Positions 8,631-17,867 of a stretch of 45,469 nt of DNA are shown piece after piece. The notes below the pieces were generated by a model. It worked only from the letters and a program-made list of their open reading frames with translations, made no database searches and was not told the origin of the DNA. Position 1 is the stretch's first letter. Each line of letters opens with the position of its first letter. Source of the stretch: Nocardiopsis xinjiangensis YIM 90004 (lineage in GTDB: Bacteria; Actinomycetota; Actinomycetes; Streptosporangiales; Streptosporangiaceae); contig NZ_ANBE01000028.1 in the NCBI RefSeq assembly GCF_000341145.1, positions 27,717 to 73,185 on the forward strand. Reading direction: 5' to 3'. Both the position numbers and the translations under genes were made by a program.

Positions 8631-9112
8631 TCTCCTTGGCTGGAGCGAACGATCTCGCCCGGGGGCCGGCCGGTCGACCGTTCCTGGTCCAAGGCGCTCT
8701 GCAGGAGAACCGTCGCCGCGGCCTGGTCGATCACCGACCGGCGCGCACGGCCCCCCTTGGCGCCCTTCTTGCCGAAGGAAGCCCCGGAGAGGAGCTGCCC
8801 CTGGGCGGTCACGGTCGTCAGTCGCTCATCGACCAGTCGGACCGGGACGGGGTGGAGGAGGCGGGCGAGGCCCTGCGCGAATTCCCGTGCGGAGCGCGCG
8901 GAGGGGCCTTCCTCGCCCGACAATGAGGCAGGGTAACCCACCACGACCTCACGTGCCTCACGCTCCACCACCAACTGGGCGATGCGCTGCTTGTCGCCCT
9001 GGCCACGCGGGATCGTCTCGACGGGACTGGCGAGCATGCCGCCGGGGTCACTGGCAGCAACCCCGATCCGGGCGTTGCCGGGGTCGATCGCCAAGCGTGC
9101 ACCGTGCCTCAA
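8627..9112 (-). CDS. yqgF: Putative Holliday junction resolvase / pre-16S rRNA nuclease, YqgF family
   Basis: An RNase H-fold protein of 161 residues, named RuvX or YqgF; in E. coli it is linked to 16S rRNA 5' maturation. The motifs are RLAIDPGNARIGVAASD at the N-terminus, VVVGYPASLSGEEGPSA, LVDERLTTVTAQ and the C-terminal SVIDQAAATVLLQ, which give the conserved acidic residues. I chose TTG at 9112, preceded by GGGGAG eight bases upstream; the frame stays open to 9619 but that part has no family resemblance or coding character. Its TGA overlaps the mltG ATG by four bases, implying translational coupling. Confidence 0.92.
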   Translation of the reverse strand: MRHGARLAIDPGNARIGVAASDPGGMLASPVETIPRGQGDKQRIAQLVVEREAREVVVGYPASLSGEEGPSARSAREFAQGLARLLHPVPVRLVDERLTTVTAQGQLLSGASFGKKGAKGGRARRSVIDQAAATVLLQSALDQERSTGRPPGEIVRSSQGE

Positions 9113-9662
9113 GAGGCCGTCTCCCCTGCTCCGGGGACGGTACTCGGGCGGTGAGTGCCGTCGACGGCACCACACCGCGGTTGGGAAATCCTCAACACGG
9201 CGGTCCTGTTCATCAACTAACTCGGGGGCGTCACCGCGCAGACAGACGTGAGTTCGGCTGCGGTGCGCCACAGTATGCCCGAATCCGTCACGACACGCAG
9301 CACGCTCATGCACGGCTCGTATGGGAGGACCCGACTGGGCACACGATTCGACATTCCGTGCGGGAACGGTGCTCCGTGCACGCGGGTACCGTCCGAGTGT
9401 AGGCCACCCCCGTGGGACGTCGGGGCATCCTGGGTGGTCCTGAGCCCTGTTGGCGAGCCGGATCAACGTTTTCAAGTGCGGTTCCGCTCCTCGCGTGTGG
9501 CCTGGCGCACGAAAAGCAGGATGCCACCGAACACGTACACGCGCGGTCATCACCACGCCAGGGACCCGGTCCCGCCCGGAACCGGTCCGAGGGCCGTGAG
9601 ACAGAGGCGGGGCGCCCACGGGACGGACCCGCGGACGCCCTCACCATCGTCCGTTCCGGCGG
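9113..9662. other. 550-bp gap between alaS and yqgF
   Basis: No conventional gene is evident. The region holds one possible 22-residue membrane micro-ORF (9472-9540, minus strand), listed separately. I found no convincing terminator or promoter. Confidence 0.5.
9472..9540 (-). CDS. Possible 22-residue membrane microprotein
   Basis: A GTG-started frame reads (M)YVFGGILLFVRQATREERN and ends RT before TGA. It has a hydrophobic N-terminal half and a basic/acidic tail, with codons that end mostly in G or C. GGTGA lies about 8 nt upstream. It could equally be the preserved tail of a lost membrane gene, or chance. I know no family for it. Confidence 0.22.
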   Translation of the reverse strand: MYVFGGILLFVRQATREERNRT

Positions 9663-12329
9663 TCAGGACGCGGCCACGGCCGCCTCCACCGCACGCAGCG
9701 CCTCATCGACCTTGCCGGCGTCCTTGCCGCCGCCCTGGGCGATGTCCGGCTTGCCGCCGCCACCGCCGCCGAGCGCACGGGCCGCGACCCCGACGAGGTC
9801 TCCGGCCTTGAGGCCCGCCGTACGCGCCGCCTCGTTGGTGGCGATCACTACGACCGGGCGGTCCTTGGGCACCGCGGTCATCGCCACGACCACCGGCTCC
9901 TCCTGGCTCAGGCGCCCGCGCACATCGAGGACGAGGGTGCGCAGATCGTCCGCGGAGGCACCCTCGGGCGCCCGCTCCGCCACCACCTGGGTGTCACCGT
10001 GCCGGCGCGCACCGGCCGCGAGGGCACCGGCCGCCTGCAGCACCTGGTCTGCACGCAGCTTCTCGATCTCCTTCTCGGCCGCGCGCAGACGCGTGACCAT
10101 CGAGTCGATGCGCTCGGGCAGCTCTTCACGCGGGGTCTTGAGCTGCTCGGAGAGTTGGCCCACCAGCGCCGACTCCTTGGACAGCCGTTGGAAGGCGTCC
10201 GCGCCCACCGCGGCCTCCACACGGCGCACGCCCGAACCGATGGAGGACTCCCCCAGCAGCTTGACGATGCCGAGCTTGGCCGTGGAACCGACGTGGGTGC
10301 CGCCGCACAGTTCGACGGAGTAGTCGCTCATCTCCACCACGCGCACACGGTCGCCGTACTTCTCACCGAACATGGCCAGCGCGCCCATATTCAGCGCTTC
10401 GTCGAGGTCGCGCTCCTGGGTGCGCACCTCGATGTCCCCGCTCAGGACGGAGTTGACCTCTTCCTCGACCTCGGCCAGGCGCTCGGGCCCGACCTGGCTG
10501 TCGGCGGTGAAGTCGAAACGCAGCTGGCCCGGTCGGTTCTCGGAACCGGCCTGGCCGGCCGAGGGGCCCAGCGAGTTGCGCAGTGCGGAGTGGATGAGGT
10601 GGGTGGCCGAGTGCGAACGCTCGATCGCGCGGCGCCGGCCGGTGTCGATCGAGGCGTGCACGGTGTCGTCCAGGACCACCTCGCCCGAACGCACGGTGCC
10701 GCGGTGCACGAACAGGCCCGGTACCGGCTTCTGCACGTCCTCGACGTCCACGACGCCGCGCCCGTCGACGGCGAGCGTGCCCGTGTCGGCGAGCTGGCCG
10801 CCGCTCTCGGCGTAGAACGGGGTGCGGTCCAGCACGAGCTCGACCTTCTGGCCGGCGCGCGCGGCGGGTACACCCTCGCCGTCCACGACCAGGCCCCTGA
10901 CGTGGGACTCGCTCTCGGCGTCGTTGTAGCCGAGGAAGTCGGTGTCACCGGCCTTCTCGTGCATCTGTGAGTACAGCGAGAGGTCGGCGTTGCCGAGCTT
11001 CTTGGCCTTCGCGTCGGCCTTGGCGGTCTGGCGCTGGCGCTCCATGAGCTCGCGGAAGGATCCCTCGTCCACGCTCAGCCCTTGTTCCTGGGCCATCTCC
11101 AGGGTGAGGTCGATGGGGAAGCCGTAGGTGTCGTGGAGCTGGAAGGCGTCCGCACCGGAGAAGACCGAACCGCCGGACTCCTTGGTGCGTTCGGCCGCGC
11201 GGCCGAACAGCGCGGTACCCGCACGCAGGGTGTTGGCGAAGTTCTGCCCCTCGGTGTCGATCACACCGTGGATGACCTCCGCCTTGTCCGCCAGGTCGGG
11301 GTAGATGTCCTTCATCGCGTCGATGCCGACAGCGGTGAGCTCGTGCAGGAACGCGGTGTCGGTGCCCGACAGCAGGCGCAGGTTGCGCACGGCGCGGCGC
11401 AGGAGACGGCGCAGCACGTAGCCGGCCTTCTCGTTGCCGGGCTTGACGCCGTCACCGACGAGCATGACGGCGCTGCGCACGTGGTCGGCGACCACACGGA
11501 GCATGACGTCGTTCTCGTGGTCCTCGCCGTAGGTGGTCCCGCTCAGCTCCGCGGCCCGGTGCAGCACGCGGCCGATGATGTCGGTCTCGTAGATGTTGTC
11601 GACGCCCTGCAGGACCGCCGCCAGGCGCTCCAGGCCCAGGCCGGTGTCGATGTTCTGCCGCGGCAGGTCGCCGAGGATCGGGTAGTCCTTGCCGGCTCCC
11701 TCGCCCCGCTCGTACTGCATGAAGACGAGGTTCCAGATCTCGATGTAGCGGTTCTCGTCCGCCGCAGGGCCGCCCTCGGCGCCGTACTCCGGGCCCCGGT
11801 CGTAGAAGATCTCGGAGTCGGGACCGCAAGGGCCGGGCACGCCCATGTCCCAGTAGTTCTCCTCCATGCCCAGGCGCTGGATGCGCTCGGGCCGCACGCC
11901 CACCTTGTCGCGCCAGATGGAGGCGGCCTCGTCGTCGTCGAGGTAGACGGTGACCCACAGCTTCTCGGGGTCCAGACCGAAACCGCCCTCCTCCACGGGG
12001 CTGGTGACCAGCTCCCAGGCGAGGGGGATCGCCCTCTCCTTGAAGTAGTCACCGAAGGAGAAGTTGCCCAGCATCTGGAAGAAGGTCGCGTGCCGGGAGG
12101 TCTTGCCGACCTCCTCGATGTCGGTGGTGCGGATGCACTTCTGGACGCTGGTGGCGGTGTCCCACGGGGGCGTGCGCTGGCCGAGGAAGTAGGGCTTGAA
12201 CGGGACCATGCCTGCCGGGACCAGCAGCAGCGTCGGGTCCTCGGCGATGAGGCTTGCCGAGGGCACCACGGTGTGTCCGTTCTTCTCGAAGAAATTGAGG
12301 AAGCGGCGCGCGATCTCAGCCGTCTCCAT
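9663..12329 (-). CDS. alaS: Alanyl-tRNA synthetase
   Basis: Charges tRNA-Ala in the cytoplasm and edits mischarged Ser and Gly. It has 888 residues, the normal full length. Order of domains: class II catalytic core ([38 protein letters not shown]), tRNA-recognition region, editing domain with the zinc ligands [11 protein letters not shown] and CGGTHVGST, and the C-terminal DHHA1-like glycine-rich end ([20 protein letters not shown]). ATG at 12329 has AGGAGG seven bases upstream; the frame is open to 12581, but that extension is not family-like. No T-box or other riboswitch was recognised upstream. Confidence 0.97.
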   Translation of the reverse strand: METAEIARRFLNFFEKNGHTVVPSASLIAEDPTLLLVPAGMVPFKPYFLGQRTPPWDTATSVQKCIRTTDIEEVGKTSRHATFFQMLGNFSFGDYFKERAIPLAWELVTSPVEEGGFGLDPEKLWVTVYLDDDEAASIWRDKVGVRPERIQRLGMEENYWDMGVPGPCGPDSEIFYDRGPEYGAEGGPAADENRYIEIWNLVFMQYERGEGAGKDYPILGDLPRQNIDTGLGLERLAAVLQGVDNIYETDIIGRVLHRAAELSGTTYGEDHENDVMLRVVADHVRSAVMLVGDGVKPGNEKAGYVLRRLLRRAVRNLRLLSGTDTAFLHELTAVGIDAMKDIYPDLADKAEVIHGVIDTEGQNFANTLRAGTALFGRAAERTKESGGSVFSGADAFQLHDTYGFPIDLTLEMAQEQGLSVDEGSFRELMERQRQTAKADAKAKKLGNADLSLYSQMHEKAGDTDFLGYNDAESESHVRGLVVDGEGVPAARAGQKVELVLDRTPFYAESGGQLADTGTLAVDGRGVVDVEDVQKPVPGLFVHRGTVRSGEVVLDDTVHASIDTGRRRAIERSHSATHLIHSALRNSLGPSAGQAGSENRPGQLRFDFTADSQVGPERLAEVEEEVNSVLSGDIEVRTQERDLDEALNMGALAMFGEKYGDRVRVVEMSDYSVELCGGTHVGSTAKLGIVKLLGESSIGSGVRRVEAAVGADAFQRLSKESALVGQLSEQLKTPREELPERIDSMVTRLRAAEKEIEKLRADQVLQAAGALAAGARRHGDTQVVAERAPEGASADDLRTLVLDVRGRLSQEEPVVVAMTAVPKDRPVVVIATNEAARTAGLKAGDLVGVAARALGGGGGGKPDIAQGGGKDAGKVDEALRAVEAAVAAS

Positions 12330-12635
12330 TGATGCCCTCCTGTGTATTCGCACCAACGCGTGTGCTTTTTGCGGGTGGCCGCCGGGGACCCGCCCTGTTG
12401 ACGACAACGGCGGCGGCCTCGTTGTTCCAAGGCTAACGCCGCCGGGCACCGGCAGGAGCCGCGTGAGCACGCCGGACCGGCCACCGCGGGAACCGGTCCG
12501 CGCTACCGGGGACCGTGGCCCCCGTCCGGTGGGCAGAGGCGGGGAGGGACCGCCCAGGAGGTCCGGCTTCTCGCCGGTCACGGAGCGGACCGGGGTGGCA
12601 CACTCGGCGCCGGGGCCGTGTGTGCCACCCGCGGA
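12330..12635. other. Gap between the membrane-protein gene and alaS
   Basis: Noncoding. It contains an 11-bp hairpin, GGGTGGCACAC/GTGTGCCACCC (12593-12603 and 12620-12630), just past the stop of the upstream membrane-protein gene. The alaS promoter probably lies here too, but I cannot place it. Confidence 0.5.
12593..12630 (-). terminator. Hairpin after the proline-rich membrane protein gene
   Basis: A perfect 11-bp stem with a 16-nt loop begins five bases past the stop codon. There is no U-tract, which is common for high-GC actinomycete terminators. Confidence 0.5.
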
Positions 12636-13316
12636 TCAGTACTGCGGCCCGGGGGCGAACCCCTGGGGCGCGGGCGAGTAGAAGGCCCGCGACACCGGCA
12701 CCGCCATCAGCACGATGATGCCGACGGTGAACAGCAGGGGGACGATCGCGAGGATGTTCGCCGCGAACACGAGCGAGATGACCAGGAGCAGGGCGGACAG
12801 GATCTGGAAGACGACTGTGCCCCAGAGGATGACCCCGCTGCGCCGTCCCATGAAGGAGGCCAGCAGGGTGGAGATCAGCCCGTAGACGAAGGGGATCGCA
12901 CCGACCCCGGCGAGGAGGCCGATCACCTCGTTCGCCCCGATACCGGCAGGCATGCCGGCATCCTGGGCGAGGATCTCGTTCATCTCCTGGATCGCCTGCT
13001 GATCACCGGCGATGAATACGGCCGAGGCCAGGATCGCACCGCCGAGGAGCAGGCCGAAGATCCCGCCGATGAACTGAAACACCCGGGCGGTGATGACGGT
13101 ACCGGGCATCTTGCCCTCGGTCTGGGTCGCACCAGGGCCCATGGGCGGCGGACCGGGAGGCATCCCGGGCTGCCCCTGGGGCGGGTAACCGCCGGACTGG
13201 CCGTATCCCGGGGGCGGGTAACCGCCCGAGGGATGGGCACCCCCCTGCGGGGGATTCTGGCCCGACGGATACGGTCCGCCCTGGCCCGGGTTGTTGTAGG
13301 GGTCGTGCGGCTGCAT
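12636..13316 (-). CDS. Proline/glycine-rich four-helix membrane protein of unknown function
   Basis: 226 residues. Residues 1 to about 70 are a Pro/Gly/Gln-rich cytoplasmic head (SGGYPPQGQPGMPPGPPPMG). Four hydrophobic segments follow at about 75-102 (FIGGIFGLLLGGAILASAVF), 130-154, 162-182 and 186-207, then a short tail ending APGPQY. The second loop contains QQAIQEMNEILAQDAGMP. The architecture resembles actinobacterial DUF4064-like or DUF4190-like proteins, but I cannot name the family. A decayed tandem copy lies immediately upstream. No partner genes point to a function. Confidence 0.8.
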   Translation of the reverse strand: MQPHDPYNNPGQGGPYPSGQNPPQGGAHPSGGYPPPGYGQSGGYPPQGQPGMPPGPPPMGPGATQTEGKMPGTVITARVFQFIGGIFGLLLGGAILASAVFIAGDQQAIQEMNEILAQDAGMPAGIGANEVIGLLAGVGAIPFVYGLISTLLASFMGRRSGVILWGTVVFQILSALLLVISLVFAANILAIVPLLFTVGIIVLMAVPVSRAFYSPAPQGFAPGPQY

Positions 13317-13468
13317 CGCCCAGCCTTCCGTGTGTGTATGTGGATGATGCTCGGAAGAGCAGAGCCAACCCTACAAAACGGGCGGCTCATGCTTACCTGC
13401 ACCTACCTGGACGTATACCCACAACAACCGGTTCCCCCACAGGACACACGTTCGGCCCGCGCCCTCTC

Positions 13469-13756
13469 TCAGTACTGCGGCCCTGGGGCGCAGGCGAGTA
13501 GCGAATAGAAGGCCCGCGGTGTCGGCACCACCATCAGCACGATGATGCCCACGGTGAACACCGAGGGGAGGACGGTACCGGACGTCTTTCCCCGGGGCTG
13601 GACCGCCCCGGGGCCCATGGGCGGCGGACCGGGAGGCATCCCGGGCTGCCCCTGGGCGGGTAATCGCCCGAAGGGTGACACCCCCAGCGGGGGATACGGG
13701 CCAGGCGGGTTCTGCCCACCCGGAACCGGCTGATCGCAGGGGTCGTGCGGCTGCCT
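13469..13756 (-). pseudogene. Decayed tandem copy of the proline-rich membrane protein gene
   Basis: Same strand as the intact gene, 440 bp upstream. The start codon is lost (AGG at 13756-13754 where the intact copy has ATG). The frame still runs open for 95 codons through a proline-rich head (GQPGMPPGPPPMGPGA) and then jumps from GTV directly to FTVGIIVLM and a tail ending APGPQY. About 115 codons covering the first three membrane helices are deleted in frame. The 5' flank, including the agagcagagccaa segment, is also duplicated. A shorter product from an internal GTG cannot be excluded, but it would have only one hydrophobic segment. Confidence 0.82.
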
Positions 13757-13882
13757 CGCCCAGCCTTCCGTCTGTTTGCGTGGATACCGCTCGAGAGAGC
13801 AGAGCCAAGCCTACGGAACGGGCCGCTTCACACCGATGCGGCTCCGGCTCCCGCACGGCCCCGGGCAGGTGGGACCACCCGC

Positions 13883-14146
13883 TCAGCGTCCGCCGTCACC
13901 CTCGGCGGGGATCGCCCCGCGATCGCGGGGCGCGTACCTGCGCATGAGCTCTTCCTCCTGGTCCCGTACGGCACCGGCCAGGTCCTCGTTGAACTCGCGC
14001 AGGGCACCCCTGTACTCGCTCACGTGGCCCTCGACGCGGTGGGCGATCCCGCCGGGGGTCAGGGCACGCCGCGCGCGCTCGACCCGGTGGACGAGGTAAC
14101 CGCCCACGGCGGCACCCGCGGCGAGATAGAACAGGCGGCGGATCAC
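13883..14146 (-). CDS. Small membrane-associated protein, DUF6167-like
   Basis: 87 residues starting VIRRLFYLAAGAAVGGYLVH, one N-terminal membrane segment, then a charged amphipathic tail (HVSEYRGALREFNEDLAGAV) ending in a basic/acidic stretch. GTG at 14146 has AAGGAGG seven bases upstream and overlaps the DUF948 stop in a GTGA arrangement, so the two are coupled. From memory, actinomycetes keep this pair beside alaS. Function unknown; the family name is from memory. Confidence 0.8.
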   Translation of the reverse strand: MIRRLFYLAAGAAVGGYLVHRVERARRALTPGGIAHRVEGHVSEYRGALREFNEDLAGAVRDQEEELMRRYAPRDRGAIPAEGDGGR

Positions 14147-14538
14147 CGGCTCGCCTCCTTGCGCTTGCGGGTGCGAACCAGGGCGAGGGCGCGGCGCCGG
14201 CCCATCACGCGGCGGATCGCGTAATTGAACGAGGCGATCTTGACCAGTGGTCCGGTGAAGACCGAGCGTGTCAGCGCGGTCATGGTGGAGACGTCCTCGG
14301 AGGAGGACTGCATGTTCGCGGTGATCTCCTCCACACGCTCCAGGGAGGTGTTGGCGCGATCCACGGTGGAGGACATGTCCTCCAGGATCGGCGGCGTACG
14401 ATCCCCCAGCTCGGAGACGACCTTGGTCGTCGCGTTGATGAGTTTGATGAGTTTGACGAGGGCCACACACAAGAAGGTGGCCAGCACCGCCCAGACCACC
14501 GCTGCGACGAGCGCGGCGACCTCTCCTCCGGTCAGCAT
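14143..14538 (-). CDS. DUF948-family membrane protein
   Basis: 131 residues from ATG at 14538 with GGAG upstream. A single N-terminal membrane helix (ALVAAVVWAVLATFLCVALV) is followed by a long helical region typical of DUF948 (ILEDMSSTVDRANTSLERVE, coiled-coil-like) and a basic C-terminus (RTRKRKEASR). It is the first gene of a two-gene unit with the DUF6167-like gene and is divergent from the pseudokinase gene. The role is not established; related proteins are linked to cell envelope or methyl-accepting-like helical domains. Confidence 0.85.
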   Translation of the reverse strand: MLTGGEVAALVAAVVWAVLATFLCVALVKLIKLINATTKVVSELGDRTPPILEDMSSTVDRANTSLERVEEITANMQSSSEDVSTMTALTRSVFTGPLVKIASFNYAIRRVMGRRRALALVRTRKRKEASR

Positions 14539-14904
14539 TGAGGCTCCGTAGGCAGGTTGAGGGTTGAAGTGGAGGGTGGGGCCCTGGGGGTGGCGTCCGG
14601 TCGCCCGTCCGGGCTTCCCACGTCCTCGGCCGTCCGTCAACGGCTAGGGGAACGGCCGATTTTCGGCCGACCCTATCGCGTCCGCACCCCGGGAGCAGCG
14701 GCGGCACGCCATCACGGCCCACGCCCTCGACCGTCCGGAACCCCCCGTCGCTCGGTCACGGGCCGCGATCAAGGGTTCGACGGCCGTCTGCTCCTGCAAG
14801 ACAATCGAGGCATCGGGCGGAGTGCTCCTCCTCCCGGATTTCACTACGATGTCCGGACACTTCCTCCCGCTGACGGCCGCCCCTGATGCACCGACAGGAT
14901 CCCC
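14539..14904. other. 366-bp divergent promoter region
   Basis: Lies between the minus-strand DUF948 gene and the plus-strand pseudokinase. A TACGAT -10-like hexamer occurs upstream of the kinase (near 14846), with no matching -35. Nothing else recognisable. Confidence 0.35.
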
Positions 14905-16446
14905 ATGAGCCCACGTTCTCCCCGTGAGATCTCCGTACTGGTCCCCCCGGGCCTCGCCCCGTTGTATCCGGACGACCCCTCGAGAATCGGCCCCTATCTG
15001 GTCCTGGGACGGCTGGGCCAGGGGGGCACGGGAACCGTCTACGCAGCGGTGGACGTCTCCTCCGACAACGCCGGCGATCGCCTCGTCGCGGTCAAGACAC
15101 TCACCTCCCCCGAGCTGGAAGACCCCTCGAAGTACCCGGCCCTGGCGCGCCGACTGCGTTCGTTGGCCGCGATCGACGCCGCACAGGTGGTCACGCCCCT
15201 GGCCCACGACACCGACGCCAACCCGCCCTGGGCGGCGATGCCGTACATGGCGGGGGAACGCCTGTCCCACTACGTCACCAAACGGGGCGGCCTCGGCAGT
15301 GGCAAGCTCATCGCCCTGGCCGTCGGATTGGCCGAGGGCCTGTCCGTCCTGCACGCGCGGTCGGTCTCGCACGGAGCGCTGCGGCCCAGCGAGGTGATGC
15401 TGGGCACGGACGGACCACACATCATGGACTGCGCAGTGGCACCCTCGGCCTCGCGGATGCGCGGCAACGGCGCCACCTGGCTCAGCCCCGAGCGGTACCG
15501 CGGCGGAGCGCCTTCCCCCGCCTCCGACGTCTTCGCCTGGGGTGCCGTGGTCGCCTTCGCCGGGACCGGCCGACTGCCCTTCGGCACCGGTGAGGCCGAC
15601 GAGATCGCCGAACGCGCCGCCGAGGGTGTCTTCGACCTGGAGGACCTGGAACCGGGTCTGCGGCCGGTCGTGGGGCGCGCCCTGGACCCCGATCCCGACC
15701 GTCGGCCGAGCCTGCGTGAGGTCGTAGGCGCGGTCATCGCCGTCTGGCAGTCCGAGCACAATGCCGACGAACCGCAGCCCGGCCGGGCAGAGATCTCCCG
15801 GATCCTGGAGCGGGAGTGGCACGCGATCGAGCCTCCGGCACGGGTTCCGGAGGTGGTGCGCCTGGAGGGCCGTATGGCCGGCAAGCGCCCCACCCGTTTC
15901 CTGTTCGCCGCCGGGACGGTCGTGCTCGCGCTCGGGCTGATCGGCACGGGTGTGTGGGGCGTCGGGCAGCTCCTGCCCTCACCGGACCAGGACGAGTCCT
16001 CGGCCGAAGCCGCAGCGGAGGCGCAGGAGGCCGAGGAGGACACGGTGGAGACCACCATCGTGGCCCGCTTCGACCCCTCCGAACAAGAAGAACCGGAGGA
16101 GGGACCGTGGGTCTACACCCCGGTCGACCGCGACGACACACCGATCCGCGGCCAGGGCGTGCCCACCCATGAGGCCTGGGCACTGCAGTGGGACGAGGAC
16201 GGTGAACCCGCCGAGGCCGACATCGACCCCGAGGCCGAGGTGCTGTGCGCGAAGTTCTGCACGGCGCCCGAGGACGTCTTCCTCGACGAGGACTTCCGCG
16301 GCACCTACGAGATGACCGGCGCCGAGTTCATCGACTACCTCTCCTGGGGCCCGGTGGTGATCGTCGAGATCACCTTCGACGAGGAGTCGATGGAGGGCGA
16401 AGGTACCCCCGAGATCGTGCAGGTCACCGAACTCTTCACGGACTGA
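14905..16446 (+). CDS. Membrane-anchored Ser/Thr protein kinase-like protein, predicted pseudokinase
   Basis: 513 residues. The kinase fold runs from about 30 to 280: glycine loop GRLGQGGTGTVY, Lys64 in VAVK, SPE at 194-196 and Asp208 in SDVFAWG are kept. The catalytic loop reads HGALRPSE instead of HRDLKPxN: the base Asp is Ala158, Lys is Arg160 and the metal-binding Asn is Glu163. The DFG position is Asp175-Cys-Ala. Phosphotransfer is therefore unlikely, although ATP could still bind. A membrane helix at about 331-353 leads to an acidic extracytoplasmic domain of about 155 residues (VETTIVARFDPSEQEEPEEG) with two close cysteines (VLCAKFCTAP). The gene stands alone, divergent from DUF948 and convergent with rarA. 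Likely a scaffold or sensor, by inference. Confidence 0.88.
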   Translation: MSPRSPREISVLVPPGLAPLYPDDPSRIGPYLVLGRLGQGGTGTVYAAVDVSSDNAGDRLVAVKTLTSPELEDPSKYPALARRLRSLAAIDAAQVVTPLAHDTDANPPWAAMPYMAGERLSHYVTKRGGLGSGKLIALAVGLAEGLSVLHARSVSHGALRPSEVMLGTDGPHIMDCAVAPSASRMRGNGATWLSPERYRGGAPSPASDVFAWGAVVAFAGTGRLPFGTGEADEIAERAAEGVFDLEDLEPGLRPVVGRALDPDPDRRPSLREVVGAVIAVWQSEHNADEPQPGRAEISRILEREWHAIEPPARVPEVVRLEGRMAGKRPTRFLFAAGTVVLALGLIGTGVWGVGQLLPSPDQDESSAEAAAEAQEAEEDTVETTIVARFDPSEQEEPEEGPWVYTPVDRDDTPIRGQGVPTHEAWALQWDEDGEPAEADIDPEAEVLCAKFCTAPEDVFLDEDFRGTYEMTGAEFIDYLSWGPVVIVEITFDEESMEGEGTPEIVQVTELFTD

Positions 16447-16466
16447 GCCGGGACGTGCGTGGCCCG

Positions 16467-16500
16467 CCCCCCCCCCGGGGGGGGTGCGCTCCGCACACGC
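16467..16500. terminator. C10-G8 homopolymer and hairpin between convergent genes
   Basis: Ten C (16467-16476) run directly into eight G (16477-16484), followed by GTGCG-ctc-CGCAC. It sits between the convergent pseudokinase and rarA genes and could terminate both. The homopolymer lengths may be unreliable in an assembly. Confidence 0.45.
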
Positions 16501-16501
16501 C

Positions 16502-17833
16502 TCAGTCCCCGCGGAGCACACCCTTGATCCGCGCCAACACCTCGGAGAAGCGGCGTTCGGCGCCGTGCCCGGTGGGCCGGTAGTACTCGCGTCCGGTCAG
16601 GCCCTCGGGGGCGTGCTGTTGCGGGGCGACCCCGCCGGGGTAGTCGTGGGCGAAGCGGTAGCCCTTCCCGTGCCCGAGGTCGGCGGCGCCCTTGTAATGG
16701 GAGTCGCGCAGGTGCGCGGGAACCGCGCCGGCCCGTCCCGAGCGTACGTCGCCCATGGCCTCGTCGATGGCGGTGATGACGGCGTTGGACTTGGGCGCCA
16801 GGCTGATGTGGATGACGGCTTGGGCGAGGTTGATGCGTGCCTCGGGCAAGCCGATGAGTTCCACGGACTGGGCCGCGGCCACGGCGGTCTGGAGCGCGGT
16901 GGGGTCGGCCATGCCCACGTCCTCGCTGGCGTGCACGACCAAGCGGCGGGCGATGAAGCGCGGGTCCTCCCCCGCCTCGATCATGCGTGCCAGATAGTGC
17001 AGGGCGGCGTCGGGGTCGCTGCCGCGCATGCTCTTGATGAAGGCGCTGATGACGTCGTAGTGCTGGTCGCCGGAGCGGTCGTAACGCACGGCGTGGCGGT
17101 CGACTGCGCGTTCGACGTCCTCAGCGGTGATGGTGCGGGGCTCGTCCCCTGCGGGTCCGGCCACGAGCGCGGCCGCTTCGAGGTAGGTCAGGGAGCGGCG
17201 TCCGTCTCCCCCGGCCAGACGCACCACGTGTTCGACGGCCTCCTCGGAGAGCACGTAGCCGCCGTCGAGGCCGCGTTCCTCGGTCAGGGCGCGCTGCAGG
17301 AGCAGGCGGACGTCGTCGTCCTCCAAGGATTCCAGGCTCAACAGCAGCGAGCGCGACAGCAGCGGGCTGACCACGGAGAAGAAGGGGTTCTCGGTGGTGG
17401 CCCCGATGAAGCTCACCCAGCGGTTCTCGACCGCGGGAAGAAGGGCGTCCTGCTGGGTCTTGTTGAAACGGTGCACCTCGTCGACGAACAACAGGGTGCG
17501 GGTGCCGTGCATCCCCAGGCGGCGGCGGGCCTCGTCCACGACGGTGCGCACGTCCTTGACGCCGGCGTTGACTGCGGAGAGCTCCACGAAACGGCGCCGG
17601 GTGACCCGGCTCACCACGCTCGCCAGCGTGGTCTTTCCGGTTCCGGGCGGCCCCCACAGGAACACCGACATGGGTGCGTCGTCCTCGACCAGGCGGCGCA
17701 GCGGACTGCCCTCACCCAGCAGGTGGCGTTGGCCTGCGACCTCGTCGAGGTCACGCGGTCGCATGCGGACGGCCAGGGGCTCCTGGACCTTGGCGGCCTC
17801 GGCCCCGGCATCGTCGAACAGTGTTTCGGACAC
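16502..17833 (-). CDS. rarA: Replication-associated recombination protein A, AAA+ ATPase
   Basis: RarA (MgsA, WRNIP1 family) acts at stalled replication forks. 443 residues, normal length. Walker A GPPGTGKTT (61-69), Walker B LLFVDEVHRFNKTQ, sensor 1 region FIGATTENPFFSV, sensor 2 region GDGRRSLTYLE, and the C-terminal tetramerisation part with LARMIEAGEDPRFIARRLV and HASEDVGMADP are present. The start is GTG at 17833, but the GGAGG box is only one base away, so the true start is uncertain by a few codons. Convergent with the pseudokinase gene and 34 bases after the phosphatase gene. Confidence 0.95.
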   Translation of the reverse strand: MSETLFDDAGAEAAKVQEPLAVRMRPRDLDEVAGQRHLLGEGSPLRRLVEDDAPMSVFLWGPPGTGKTTLASVVSRVTRRRFVELSAVNAGVKDVRTVVDEARRRLGMHGTRTLLFVDEVHRFNKTQQDALLPAVENRWVSFIGATTENPFFSVVSPLLSRSLLLSLESLEDDDVRLLLQRALTEERGLDGGYVLSEEAVEHVVRLAGGDGRRSLTYLEAAALVAGPAGDEPRTITAEDVERAVDRHAVRYDRSGDQHYDVISAFIKSMRGSDPDAALHYLARMIEAGEDPRFIARRLVVHASEDVGMADPTALQTAVAAAQSVELIGLPEARINLAQAVIHISLAPKSNAVITAIDEAMGDVRSGRAGAVPAHLRDSHYKGAADLGHGKGYRFAHDYPGGVAPQQHAPEGLTGREYYRPTGHGAERRFSEVLARIKGVLRGD

Positions 17834-17867
17834 CCCTCCAGGGTAGGCGAGGCGCCCCTGCGATGCG

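Noticed and set aside
4902-8936. A 1344-codon open frame on the plus strand
   Set aside because: It is antisense to infC, aroE, mltG and yqgF, which carry clear family motifs. Long antisense frames are expected at this G+C content.
9113-9619. N-terminal extension of yqgF by 169 codons
   Set aside because: No family resemblance and noncoding character; a ribosome site precedes the TTG at 9112.
12330-12480. T-box or other aminoacyl-tRNA-sensing leader before alaS
   Set aside because: No T-box sequence or anti-terminator is visible.
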